A stretch of DNA of 64,000 nucleotides from Dimorphilus gyrociliatus (taxonomy: Eukaryota > Annelida > Polychaeta > Dinophilidae), in the NCBI GenBank assembly GCA_904063045.1, contig CAJFCJ010000010.1, positions 1,240,001-1,304,000 of the forward strand, given 5' to 3'. Position 1 is the stretch's first letter; every line of letters begins with the position of its first letter. Positions 41,501 through 53,833 of this stretch are shown here, piece by piece. The position numbers and the translations under genes are program-made. The notes under the pieces were generated by a model. It ran no database searches and was not told where the DNA came from. It saw only the letters and a program-made list of their open reading frames with translations.

Positions 41501-44500
41501 TAATGATAATCTTAGAGATTAGTGGAATAAGGGAGAAAAAAATTAAATTAAAGATTAATAAAGAAGAGATTATTTGTAAAGATTCGAGATGAATGATGAA
41601 GCATTATAGAAATTGATGAGATGGGTCGCTATCTACGATAAAATTGCTTCAATATAGTTTCTTCATCAGTTTGATTAAATGACATATATGTTGTTGGGAT
41701 TCTTTCTTTTAGGATGGGGATTCATGAAACTTAAAAATCTGTGATATTTTCTATTCTACTAGGAAAAGAGCTCAGTAACTAGTTTAAAAGGAGTAAAAAT
41801 TCTCTTAGGATAATAAGAGAATAAATGTCATTTCCGTAAATTTTAACAAATTAATAAGCAATTTTTTAATGCTAATTAGATTCATAAACGCATTGAGTTA
41901 CCAATTTTTTTTTAGTTTTCCAGTATTTTATGTTATAAAATTAGCATCATTTATTATTCCAATTGTCAAATAAAATATCACCTAAGCTTCCTTTTAATAC
42001 AACAACCAGATGTATTCACCATTGTGTTTTTACAATACTCGACTATTTATCTTACAGTATAAATTGACAAATCGCAGAAATACAGCATAATAAGAACGAT
42101 TTTCTGAGAAAACTATAAAAAAAACGTCACTTGGACTTTAACAGCCAAGACTTTCATTAAATATTGCATGAAATAGATATATATCTGTAGGGTATATAAT
42201 ATACAGTCTATGTACATAAGCCAGTTAAGCTGGGTAGAAAATTAAGTACACTCATATACTCCTTTTAAGAGCTTAGCAAAATTCATATTGATGATATTGA
42301 TAAACTCATAAGCGAATTGGTGGTTGTTTCTTTATAGTTCAGAATGCATGGAATAAAGGTCCATTTGCTCCTTACCTTTCCTTTCTATACTCTTAAATAT
42401 TGTTAGCAATAAAATGCTTTTGAGATGAAGACTACGAATGCATCTAATATTTTAACCTTAACCTCATATAAAACCCTAGATCTTTGTAAAAGAACTAGAA
42501 AAGCGTTACTAACGAAAAAACTTGATATAAGTTTGATATGAAATTGTCAACATACCAGGAAACATAAATATTTAATTAAACTGAACAATTTTTCTTTTTA
42601 GTTGTTCTACTTATTTGAAAACTACTTTTTTTTGCTTGGTATTAAATTATTACATTGTCATGCTTTGTTAACTATTCGTATTGACTTGGTTTAAGGTTTA
42701 TAAGCTTTCCATGAGGTTTCGTGAATAATTAGACTAATTGGGTGAATCTTCAATGCTCTAATACAAGAATAGCGCAATTTTTTAGCATAATTTAAACAAA
42801 TTATTCATTTTAAGAGATATTTATATATATATTGTTATACAAGTATTTTTCGTTGTTAACTATGAATAATAAATGTAAAATTTCCAAGAATTTCAAAGAA
42901 AAGATATGATAAAGAAAACTAAAAAAGAAATACTTAATATTATACTCTTTCTATTACGAATTCAATAATTATTACAAATACTTTTATCCGGTTATTCCAC
43001 TCTAAAATGAATTTCTTACTTAAGAAGAGTACCTAACCTAATCTTTTTAGCTGCAAAGTTTGCAACTGATGTTGATCCAAACTTACTTTACAAATAAGAA
43101 AAATTCAATTTAACGTATTTCGTTCATAGTAAACGAACCGGAAATTGACTGAAATATATATGCATAATAATTTATTCTCACCTACAATAAACTATAAAAA
43201 AAAAAAAGCCGAATTGAAAAAATATCAATTTATATTATTTTTTATCCTTTGATGTTAAACTTCATTGGAAAATAAGACAGAATCAGAAAAGAGAGTTACA
43301 ACGACTTGGCACCTATCCAGAGAAGTATGCTGTAAGCGTTTTTTTTTTGTAAGGCGAATACGTGTTTTATCAAATGACGATTTCCAAATTACCTCCATTA
43401 TCCTGATGCTTTCCTCTCTTTTCCTTTACATTTTATTATCTAATCGAATTGATAAGATATAAGGTTATTTTTCTTTTTATGTTGTATCTATAATGTTTAC
43501 TATTTTTGTTCCTTATTTAAGATTTTCCCATTCCAGTTCTATCATTTAATTTATTCTTGCATTTCTGAAAAAATTTTAAAAGAGTAATCAATTAAAAAAT
43601 TAAATTAAAACATAAAAAATCTATATATTTGTAACAAAAATTTGATGCATTTCTTTTTTCATCATCAGTGAAATTACCCTAATTCAATTTTTTCTCTTTA
43701 CTTATTGATTATCATTATTATTGGATAGAGAGAAAGGTGAATAAAGCACTTTAATAAAAAATTGTCAAGCATTTCTAGAGAAACATCATTTAAAAAGTAA
43801 TTAACATAGTAATTATATAAAGTAAAGGTATATCCGCTTCTATTATTCAACTAAAGAATAGATTTATTGTTATTATTATAAAATCCTTTTTAATTAAGAT
43901 AAACTATTATTCATTTATAGTTATTATGAAAGTTCCTTAGAGGTTAATGCTCTACTTGTTTTTTCGACTATTGACTGATGTAACGCATTTTTCAATGAAA
44001 ATATTAGCAATTAGCAATTTATTCTACTCTTTTTTAGCTATTGATTAAAAATTTCCACGAATTACATATTCTATCTTCTGATTTATGGATTATTGTATGC
44101 CAGGGGAGAAAAAAAATGATAAAATTAGAAATGAATACTATCTATCATTAACTAAGAATGGTTAAAGAAATAAGTATCTCTTTGAATAAATCTATTAATA
44201 AATACGAAAGAATTATAGTATAATACACTTTATAATATGTATAAAATTATGCAACAAATTAATGCATTGAGTTATGGAAAGTTTTAAGTACTCACCCTCA
44301 TTGCAAAATATATACTTCAAAGCATCATTATAAAGCATTGGTACTTGTAATATTTTGATTATTGATTCGCTCTTATACATACTGTTATCTATCCATTAAT
44401 TTATTGTAGACAGCATTCTCTTACAGTTGCAATCATAACATGATTTTCCATTATAAATGGAAAAAAATTAACATGTTGTTTAAGTAATGAAATTGCCAAA

Positions 44501-46122
44501 CATTTTAATTTTAAATTGTATAGAGAAGCGGTTTTTTGTGCCTATTCTTTTCCTGGTTTCCCATTCAAAAATATTCATTCATCACCCATTTTCCATTATC
44601 TCTTTCAGTAGGTAATCAAACTACAAACGTAATTTATTTTATTTCTGGGTTTTACCTGTTACATTCGCTAACGTATGGCTTTTAAACTATATAATTAACA
44701 GTATTAAATGAAATACACCTAATTTCCTTTTTAATAGATATTTTGCTGATATCATCCTTTCCAGCATCTTAATTTTTGATGCTGTTAGCAAATTTTAATA
44801 AAAGCTTAGTAATGGTTAATGAATACTTAAGAAAATTTATTAGTTTACATACACCTTATTTATCTTATTCATTTGTTATACTATGTTAGAAGGCTGCTGC
44901 AATATTAGATAAAACAATGAGATAGAATTAAGCTCATATTATAGTGCGTTTCGGTTCGTTTATTAAATTCTTTCGTCTACCTAATATTTAGATTAAATAA
45001 CATAATTGCCTGAGAAACTGGCATTTACAAGAAAAGCGTAATTCTGTAGACATTCAGTGTCTACAACAAATACTAAAATCTAAATTATTGGACATTTTCA
45101 TTGAAAATGAATGCAATTATTATAAAAACACTATTGAAGTCTTTTATGTAAAAAGAAGAAGAGATGAAAATTCTTGATCAATATCTATGTACCAATTAGG
45201 ATAAAAAAATCTGCCCACTAGAAGCAAATTTTTATCAATTGATAAAAAAGAAAGCAGAATTGCAATAAATGTATAAATGGAGGTTATTTTTTATTCTTAA
45301 TGTATCTAATTAGCAAATGTATCCACCTCGTTGTCTAGAAAAATTATTGGTAGATTGTTTCAAGAAAACGGAATACAATTAGAGAAAAATTCAGTCGCTT
45401 GATGACAACTCAGCGCATCCTCTTGCTAACGGTTACTTTGCGTGCCGGTTAAACCTTCTATTAGTAAGAGGTTTGTAAAGGAAAAAAAAACATCTTCTTT
45501 ACTACATTATTACTAAATACTTTAAGAATGTGATATCAACAGGTGTCCTTATACTAAGAGCAAAACGTAAAAATAATATAGAAATCTATTGATTGTCCTT
45601 TAAATGTGTTTGTCTGATTTTTTAATTATGAATCTTGTAAGGCTCATTTTCGGGTTATAACCGTTAATTTAACGTGAAAAAGTTCAATCAAACGCGAATT
45701 TTAACTTACATTTCCTTAGTAATAAAGCTATTGATAATAAAATTTACTTAGTAAAATGAAAGATTAGAAAGTGGTCGGTCTGACCATTCATAAAAAATAA
45801 ATAGTATTTCTATTAGGTAGATGCATTTATATCTAATAATTTATTTCTTTCTTTTTCGTCGTTAGGGAGAATGTATAAGATGACTCTCTGCCCTCAAACC
45901 AAGGCTAATAACACTACTAATAATGGAATTGAATTGAATATCATTCGACATAATGGTTCTGATGAAATTGAGACCAAACCAAAAAAGTGCGATTGTTTGC
46001 CTTTAATTGTTGGTACGTCTCTCAGTAGACGACGCAAACAACATCAGCAACTACAAATTGAGATGACAGAAGACGAGACAAGGCATACAGCTTGTTTTGA
46101 CCATAAAAACAACTATAAATGA
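38537..46122 (+). CDS. Rhodopsin-class GPCR A, somatostatin/allatostatin-C-receptor-like
   Basis: Three exons: 38537-39037, 40111-40543, 45866-46122; 396 residues, junctions in phase 0 (second extracellular loop) and phase 1 (after NENF). N-terminus has an NTS glycosylation site. TM1 GFIGNILVIAAV, TM2 NLAFADMLFILTMPFF, TM3 Cys (WCKI) and intact DRY (SFDRYLAS), loop 2 Cys (SNCKIEW), TM5 FPIFAIVASYILLIRR, TM6 VVAAFVALHTPLY, TM7 NSALNPILYFLLNENF. After the last junction comes RRMYKMTLCPQT, a helix 8 with a possible palmitoyl Cys. The normally near-invariant CWxP of TM6 reads LHTP, so the Trp toggle residue is absent. The NxYILNLAFAD and YILL-RR-R pattern suggests the somatostatin/opioid/allatostatin-C group; ligand not identifiable. 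The last intron is 5.3 kb (40544-45865), A+T-rich with no other gene visible. Paralogue of GPCR B at 53834. Confidence 0.85.
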
Positions 46123-46128
46123 CAAGTG

Positions 46129-46137
46129 CTGCCATCT
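46129..46137 (-). promoter_or_regulatory. CTCF-core variant AGATGGCAG
   Basis: Minus-strand AGATGGCAG starting seven bases after the GPCR A stop codon; it fits the GGCRS part of the vertebrate CTCF consensus. Confidence 0.3.
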
Positions 46138-46417
46138 GTTTAACCAAAAAGGTGTATCATTGTGTTTTGTATATATATATGAGATATATAAAATGTATCT
46201 TATTACTGACATTCTCCGTGAAGCTTTTCTTGATTTCTTCCCTCACTTCATTTAACCATACGTCACAATCCATTCGTCAATCCATCTGTACATCTGTCTG
46301 CTTCTCATTCTGTTTCCATTAAACGTATGTGATTTTTGGTTTAATTACAATCAGACCTTTCTTTAAGATGGTTTGTTCCTAAACACTACACATACGCAAA
46401 ATACTAATATATATATA

Positions 46418-46421
<4 letters not shown>

Positions 46422-46462
<41 letters not shown>
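46422..46462. repeat. (TA)n microsatellite
   Basis: Long alternating TA tract downstream of GPCR A. Confidence 0.95.
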
Positions 46463-46466
<4 letters not shown>

Positions 46467-47640
46467 TATGCTTTATTGTTACATATGTTATCAAGTTCTT
46501 TTGCTCAAAGGCATACATGCTGTTGTTAAAACTTGCAAATAATGTAAAAAAGGGGCAGATTGATGAACTAGGAATGCTGACAAGTATATAGTATATACTG
46601 TATGTATATAAAATATACTCCTTTATTCCCAGTATACGCAATACCGTAAGATGGTAAAATATCAAAGAGTTTTTAGACCCAAAATAAGGTAAACAACTTC
46701 CGGATTACTTTCATTTATATACAATAATGTGATATTTTTCAATATTTATATTATAATGCATATTTATAGCCCATAAAAACTAAACTAAAGATCTTAGGCC
46801 TATAATTCTATTTTTAATGATAGCTTTTTTTTGCCACTTCTTCTAGATTTATTTCCAATTAGATTGTTTTATTTACACTAACTGAAAAAATGCACAGCCT
46901 CATAGGCTATCCATGAATATTTGAATCGAAAAGTTCAATTTTCTTTTGTACTTTGGGCCGACACGAACTTTTTAGTTTTAACATTTCGCTGTTAAATTGT
47001 CTGTTAAGTGCTTTACTGTTGTTAAATTTGCAATACACGGCTTTCCGGTTCAGTTGCTACTTTCTTACCTATCGGTAATCATTTTTGGGTCATACAATTG
47101 TTGTCGATTCTGTTTTCTAAAGAATTGAATCGTTACTTGAATCAATTAGCAACAAAAGATCTCTTTTTTTTCCTTCCATTTCTTCTCGTTTCCCTCCTTC
47201 TTATTTAGTTCATCTTTTACCTTCATTTAAAGTTTAGACGTGTATTTACACTAGCTAAATAATACTCTTTCATAATGATAATTGCCAATAATCAGATAAA
47301 AATAAACCCTCTTTATATTAGTGATTAAAAACTATCAAAGATAATTACGCAAGCTCGGTTTATTTCTTAAGAAAAAAGAAATGACAGTCATAAGCATGTA
47401 CGCTTTGAATATCTTCCAAGAGATTATTAATATTGCTACTGAGTAATTTAATAATATATTTTTTATTTTTTTTATCTCGTTTACTCCCGAATAGAATCAA
47501 TTTTCAATGTGGAAAACAACAAGAATAAAATCTGTTTTTAAAATGAACAGTACTCACGTTTAATATTAAATACAGCTCTTTGTTATATTTTTTGTTTTGT
47601 TTTCATATTGTAGAAATTGTATAAAACAGTAAAATATTAA

Positions 47641-47646
47641 TTTATT
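47641..47646 (-). other. Polyadenylation signal AATAAA (minus strand)
   Basis: TTTATT on the plus strand, about 150 bp past the stop codon of the Shank-like gene. Confidence 0.4.
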
Positions 47647-47798
47647 TATGTCCTTTTTTTATGTTTCTTTTTTAAGTTTGCACGAATTTTTGTTTATATA
47701 CAGGGCCTCTTTTTTATAGTAACAGTCTTTATATATATATGTATATATATTCCTTTTTTTGATTTTGTTGAATTTCTCTCTTTATCAATTGCTATTAG

Positions 47799-50700
47799 TT
47801 ATGAACATTTAGCAATTTCTCGTTTAATCGCCTTCTCCAAGTTAACTTTGTCGCCCAGGTGATGAACACCAATTTCCTGCAGTTCGTCTCTACCTAAATC
47901 GGCTAAAACTGTACCATTTATTTTGTGATATACAAAGTTTTCTTTATATTCGCTCATTTGAATGCGATCTAACCAATCCGCTACGTCAACAATTGACCAA
48001 TCATTTATTGTCTTATCCGGTTCCATACTGGATAAAGTTGATAGTGTAGAGAGAGACGATACGACGCTGGCAGTCTCTCCATCATCTATGGAACAATCAA
48101 AGAGGGGTGGAGGAGGTATTATATCGATATTCATTAAATCGCTATTAGATGCAAGAAATTCAGGGGGAGGGGGTGGTAGGTCAGAGAGTGAGAAAGGCTT
48201 TTGTGATGCTTCAGAGTTGCTGCTCTCAATAGAAGATGATCTGGATAATTTCTGATATCTAAGAGGTTTTGGCGGAATAACTGGTGGTTTGGAATCCTTC
48301 CTCTCTTCTAGACGCTTCTCAATCTTCTCTAATTTAGCCATCCTTTCAATTCGCCTCTTTTCCATGTCACCAAACGCAGATTTTATGTCAATCTCAAGGG
48401 ATCGACTTTTAAGTATACTCTTGGGTTTTGGTTCAGAATTTGGAGATGGAGCCGGATAGTTTGGTGGAGGAGGTATTAATGGTGGTGTGGGCGGAGCTTC
48501 ATTGGGCCTTGGTGGTATAGAGGTCTCACTATATCGTCTCCTTTCGACATGCTTTCTTCTGTAAAACTCGGAATCGCTTTTCCTTCCTTTAGTATTTAAA
48601 TCATCCAAATGCTCGTAGACACTAGACTCCATTCGAACTATAGTTAAAATGATCTTTTCTGTCGACGAATTTATCAGACTTATCACTTCTTCGTGACTCC
48701 CTCTGGAAACGTCGACAGTGTTTATTTCCTTTATGTAATCGTTTGCTTTTAAACCAGCAAGATCTGCAGGACTATCAGGTTCAATTCTATAAACGTACTG
48801 AAGAAATGGTTGCTGAGATTTTTCCGAGCTACTTAGCCCATTAGCTGTGACGGTTGAAATAAAATTTGGTTATAGTTGCTTATGAATAAATTTGCTAATA
48901 ATCCTCTTTTTTTAGTAAACCAGTTAATCACACCTATGAACTCAACGGGTAGATAATTAATGCAGTCATTGATTTTTTTTTGTGTTGCTACGCTGATAAT
49001 CGATTAGCCTATAATTTTTCATTATAGTCAAATGAAAACTGGTCGATTAAAAAACTACATGACAAATACACTGGATACTTTCAGTAGCAGAAAAAAATTT
49101 AATTTTTCCCATTTACTCTACGTTCGATTATTATGCTTTCTTCTTTAATCTTTGTACTATCAAAGCCTATTCAAATAGCAAAACAGACCCTTTTTTCACT
49201 TTACCATTTATATATATGCCTATATTTACTATATTTTCTCTACTTGAAGTTTTCAATTCATTTTATTTTCGTATACTTTACTTTGCTATGAGATCAAGTC
49301 AAAATTATTAAAATAGCGTATTTAAACTTTTGGTGAGATTATTTCTTTCTTTCAATGTAAAATACAATCGTAATAAGAATATAAAACTTGCTTAATTCGA
49401 AACCAAATAGCAACTAATTTTCTCTATTTATACTACAGACAATTATAATATTTTTCCTCTGGGCTGTGTATCTTAAAAAATGGTATTTCGAATGTTCTTG
49501 TTCTCTTTATATTTCTTTTTGTAAATAAATAAAAAAAATACTATATTTCTTTCTTAGTGATATCGTTTTACGGACAAGATCAAGGACAGGTGTTTTAAGT
49601 ATTTTCTATGTATTATTTGATTAAACTTTTACTGGATATAAATAAAAATAAAAAACATCCTTAAAATATCTACTTCGTGATCCAGTTAACTGACACGATT
49701 GTAGTACGATTTCTGAAATCGTAAAACATGTAAAAAAAAAAAATAAGACATAAGCTGTCATCTCAAGCTTTGGACGTCTCTTCTGCCTTTTCCTAAATTG
49801 TTCTTTCAGATTGGAAATTTTCTTACCCTTTTTAAGAGTAATACTGAAAAATGAAGGGTACTTTCTCCCTTCCTAATAGTACAATAAAAATTTGCCGCCC
49901 CTGCATTTTTGCGGTAAAGGGAAAAAAAAATTATATTTGTTCCCTTTCGAAGTGTCACGCAAATGAATAATATTTTTCTAATATTTTATATACTTTGTTA
50001 GCTTTTCGTTCAAGAATTCAATATTTAAATACCACGCAGTTGTTGATTCATTTTTATGCAACATGACACAACAGATGCATTGTTAAAATAATTCTTATAT
50101 ACAAATAAATGTATCTATCTATCTTTCACATTAACAAGCAGAATGTCTTTTTTTCAATAACTAATCCCTTCAAAATGTATTGGAATTTTCTATTGAAAAA
50201 ACTCCAAAGAGGTAAAAAAGTAAAATATCATACTATATAACCATTTACTAATCTTTATAGAGGCTTTTGATAAAGATCTCTCTTTCTTAGAGTAAGTAGC
50301 TCATTGCTTAGAAAATTGCATTCAATACTGCTAAAATACTTGATTAAAACTGTTATATAAAATCAATTTCACCTATGCTAGGAAAAAGAGCTCCAATCAA
50401 GTCTTTAAATAGAATTGAATAAATACATCAAGAAGAGAAGAATTGTTAATATTCGCACCCAAGCCTATTTATAACCAACGGAAAAGTGTTTGTAAACTTT
50501 AATATCCTCTTACTAAGGTATTTTAACGTAATACAATCGTTTTTTTTTATACTTTTTGTTGAAAATTTCTTTAACGAATGGAAGATAGTTTTGAAACTTA
50601 CCTTTAAGTCCTCGAACAATGAAACCGTAGCCTTGAGCATTTTTCCGTATTAAAATTGTTTTTGAACTTGAATTTACTCGTCTGAAGAAAGGAAAATGAT

Positions 50701-51497
50701 CTTAAAATTACTAATTAACATAATAACAGTGTCTTCTATCCTTTTTATGTTTCCTGTAAACACCAACTTTTCCTACAGGTTTAAATTTTCATTTGGCCTT
50801 CCCTAATAACTACATTTTCAGTCGACACATAAAAATCATACAGGCCTATATCAATAAATAGGAACTCTAGAGAACTGTTTATTACCTGAACTTAGGTAGT
50901 CTGGGAATTGTAAAGAAAATAACGGATTCTTTGTTTACATCCACCAAATTTGGAACGCTTTTTGACCTAATTATTGTAGTCTTGTCCCTTTTTCTGCGAA
51001 CTCTTTTGGGATATTTTTGTATAACGTCGATAGGAGTATCTTTGCCGATATCATAATTTATTTCCTGTTTTAAGACACATTTCCTTATCCTTCTATCAAA
51101 TCGTCCGCAGATACCGTCAGAGTGGGCGCTCAAAGTCGGGATTCTCGAAAATTGAAAGTGTTTTAACACTATTTTATGTCTCTCATCAGTCCATGTTCTA
51201 TCAACAAATACTTCCTCCGGCATTTTTTTCATGGGTTTTCCGAATACTAAGCGTTCATATCAAATAAAATGGCGACGTCACATACTATCCAGGTGTAGTA
51301 CTCTCTGATTCAGAAAATGACGCGTGCCGTTTATACGGTTTTAAAAGGTACGGGAAATCGATTGCCGTATTGAAGTCGCTATTGTTCGCAAATAGATGGC
51401 GTACTTGTAGTCGGAGAAAGTTTAATACTTACCCTATTTTAAGTTTAAACGCCTTTAGTTCCTCTGTCAGCGTCTTCCATGAAATGCTTTTGTCCAT
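47799..51497 (-). CDS. SHANK: Short Shank-like postsynaptic scaffold: PDZ, Homer motifs, SAM
   Basis: Five exons: 51497-51433, 51378-51302, 51246-50886, 50681-50602, 48844-47799; 542 residues. The start ATG at 51497 is the first in frame after a TAG ten codons upstream. Introns 1 and 2 are only 54 and 55 bp; skipping them would give a false start at 51232. Residues 1-170 are basic and unrecognised. PDZ at about 173-265 has carboxylate loop GYGFIVRG and the Shank-type RG-K-N insertion followed by FLQYVYRIEPDSPADLAGLK. A Pro-rich region holds two PPxxF motifs, PPPEF at 420-424 and PPPLF at 439-443; the first lies in an LPPPPPEF context like the Homer site of Shank. A Lys/Glu helix sits at about 355-378. 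SAM at about 477-539 begins SIVDVADWLD, close to Shank SAM domains that form zinc-linked sheets. The ankyrin and SH3 domains of canonical Shanks are absent. Family call is good; one-to-one orthology is inference. Confidence 0.82.
51394..51402 (+). promoter_or_regulatory. CTCF-core variant AGATGGCGT
   Basis: Near-match to the repeated 9-mer (last base T). It lies inside the 54 bp first intron of the Shank-like gene. Confidence 0.25.
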
Positions 51498-51839
51498 GCG
51501 TATATATGGGGATGTATGTAGTGACTGCTATGTAAAATGTAGTATAAATTGATTTCATAGAAGTTTCCATAGAGACGCCTTCAGAGATAGACACACCCAA
51601 GGTCGCATTCATCCATAACATAGTAAAATATTACTTTCTTTTTAAAGAATATTAACATAATAAATCTTAAAATATTATTAATTTTGTTAACCTCTTCCAA
51701 TAATAATTAAGACAAAGGTAAAGGAACAAAGCATCCTTAAAAATCATTTTAATTGTTAATTTATTAGTAATTTATTCTTTAAGTAAATTAGGCTTCCCTT
51801 TTTTCTATTCGTTTTTGTTTTTACTTGGAAACAACTAAC

Positions 51840-52020
51840 TTAAAATAATTTGCGTTCCTCTTCACGTATGTCGAAGGCATTTTCTTTTTTTTTCATTTCT
51901 ATAGTGGCGCCATCTTTTTCGTAAAAGTTCCCGCTTTTGTTCTGCAGTTTTAAGTCCGACACTGGATAGGAATCTTGCGATATCGTAAAGTTTTTTTCTC
52001 TCCTCAAAATACAAGGTAAG
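51840..52020. other. Exon-like island, strand and role unresolved
   Basis: Plus strand: a strong acceptor (pyrimidine tract, TTCTATAG at 51897-51904) and a strong donor (ATACAAG then GTAAGA at about 52015) bound a 110 bp block with stops in all frames, which would suit a 5' UTR exon of GPCR B. Minus strand: two frames are open across the same block; one reads KLYDIARFLSSVGL then a Lys/Arg-rich stretch, the other ends EEERKLF-stop. Neither resembles a family I know. An AGATGGCGC 9-mer sits at the plus-strand acceptor. Confidence 0.35.
51907..51915 (-). promoter_or_regulatory. CTCF-core-like 9-mer AGATGGCGC
   Basis: Exact 9-mer on the minus strand, in the exon-like island between the divergent Shank-like gene and GPCR B. 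Its 5' flank (GAAAA) does not match the rest of the CTCF consensus. Confidence 0.3.
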
Positions 52021-52861
52021 AGAATAGTAATATTTCTTCTAATAATTAATTTAGCCTTTATTAGTAATGTTTTGTTTTTTAGGATATGAGATACGAACAT
52101 TTTTTTTTAAATGTAGAAATTTACTAATGTATTTAGATATTTGATTAAAATTTTAGCATTTATATTGAGCAATATTTCGTAAAATTAGGAAAAAAGAGGA
52201 TTAATTAATATGCATATATACAGTATATATGAGTTATATTATATATATATATATATACTGTATATTTTACATATTTAGTTTATACATACAAATATAGATC
52301 TATGTAAACTTTACAGCAACTGTCTTTTGCCAATTCTCCAATTTTCTCTAAATACATTGTACACATATACTGCACATTTACAGTATATTCTAGCTTGTGA
52401 TAGCACAGATCATAGTATTTACAGATATCGAACTAACGACTGATGTTATTACTTAAAAGACAAAAAATTCTTTCTTAAAGAGATTGAAAAGTGGATATAG
52501 ACTTTATGAAAATTTATGATTCAAAGCTTACTAAAATTAGATGAAAACTTGAAGTAACAAAAGAGATAAGAATTTAAAGGAAAGAAAAAAGAATATTTTT
52601 TTATCTTCCATATATTTTTGAGAAGATGAAATGCTCCTTCTTCTTCCACCGAAATTTGTAAAAGATTAAAGTCTTAAGTCTAGCGGAAGTTAGGAGTATG
52701 CGTGAGAGAAATATGAAATTCGAGTAAAAAGGTTGTAAAAGAAAAAATTGGTAGATTGAGAAAGAGAAAATATAAGAAAAATATACAAATTTCGACATAG
52801 TAAAATTACATATGGACACAATGAAAATAAATAAGAAAGGTATAATAATATACTATATACA

Positions 52862-52862
<1 letters not shown>

Positions 52863-52897
<35 letters not shown>
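52863..52897. repeat. (TA)n microsatellite
   Basis: Alternating TA tract preceded by TATATACAG. Confidence 0.95.
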
Positions 52898-52902
<5 letters not shown>

Positions 52903-53833
52903 AAACTGTAAATGAAAAGTTAACAGGTTAAAGGGTGGGAATTGATATGAATATATCGATTAATTATCTTGACAATATAATTTAAAACCTTTTTGGAAAA
53001 TTTATTAGCTGTTTTTAAGGTTTTAAAAGCTTTGCGGTTGGAGAAAAATACTTACGGGACTGTTATTTCTACAATAATTGAATTTCACGTATGGGTTCAG
53101 TCGGAAACCCTTTAGTAAATGTTACAATTCATCTCATATCTTTTACAGCCTTTTACTTAGAGAAGCTTTGTTGCGACTATTGAACGAGACTTTATTTTTT
53201 TTTCATTTGCTAGTTTTTATCTATATCAATTAAATGTTTATGAATAAAGATTGAAAGTTAAAGAGCAAATTAGATTATTGAATTTTTAATAATACTTGGA
53301 TGAGGTCTATAATTAGATAGGAAGTATTGCAAGATGAAAGAGATTAGGATGTAAAAAAATAACAAACTGAATAGTGAATACTGTAATTAAGAATTTAAAT
53401 TATGGAAGAAAGTGAATAATTTTCCAAAGGTAAGGAAAGTAAAAATTGAAACAATGAGTCTTTACGACAAATGCAAAGTAGACTGTTTCATGCTTATGTA
53501 CTATTTTATCCTCTTTTTTGTAATATATTGTGTCTGTCAATTACATTTATATAAATATATGTGTATCTATATAAATTTATATATACAACATATGTGTATG
53601 TATATATTAACCTCTTTAGGAATGATATAGGTAATTACAAGGAAAATTACAACAATCTTCAGAATAATCTAATTGATTTTCATGTAGTGAATTGCAATAT
53701 CTCTAAAAATCATTTGAGTTTATTCTATTTGAAATTAATGTCAATTTGGAACTTTAGACTATGTAGGTAGAGCTATTTTTAACAATCATTTATACTGTTG
53801 ATTAATTACAGGTCGAAACTATTTAACTGTATC

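Larger units (their letters stand above)
46123..47798. other. Convergent intergenic region (GPCR A and Shank-like 3' ends)
   Basis: Holds the 3' UTRs of both flanking genes, a (TA)n microsatellite at 46422-46462 and a TATATACTGTATGTATATA palindrome near 46592. The TA tract yields spurious Ile/Tyr open frames on both strands; no gene is supported. Confidence 0.6.
51498..53833. other. Divergent intergenic region, Shank-like gene and GPCR B
   Basis: Should contain both promoters. Contains an exon-like island at 51840-52020 (separate entry), palindromic TATATACAGTATATA blocks near 52216, 52250 and 52855, and a (TA)n tract at 52863-52897. A good splice acceptor at 53801-53811 just before the GPCR B start suggests an upstream non-coding exon in this interval. 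Confidence 0.55.

Noticed and set aside
43265-43462. 65-codon open frame in the last intron of GPCR A
   Set aside because: No family resemblance, and the true next exon at 45866 fits phase and paralogue alignment.
46363-46665. Open frames of Tyr/Ile repeats on both strands
   Set aside because: They are translations of a (TA)n microsatellite.
47962-48255. Plus-strand 97-codon open frame rich in Gly and Ser
   Set aside because: Antisense shadow of the Pro-rich and SAM-coding exon of the Shank-like gene.
50882-51232. Start codon at 51232 as the N-terminus of the Shank-like protein
   Set aside because: The frame continues upstream through two more exons with 54 and 55 bp GT-AG introns in matching phase, reaching an ATG at 51497 preceded by an in-frame stop.
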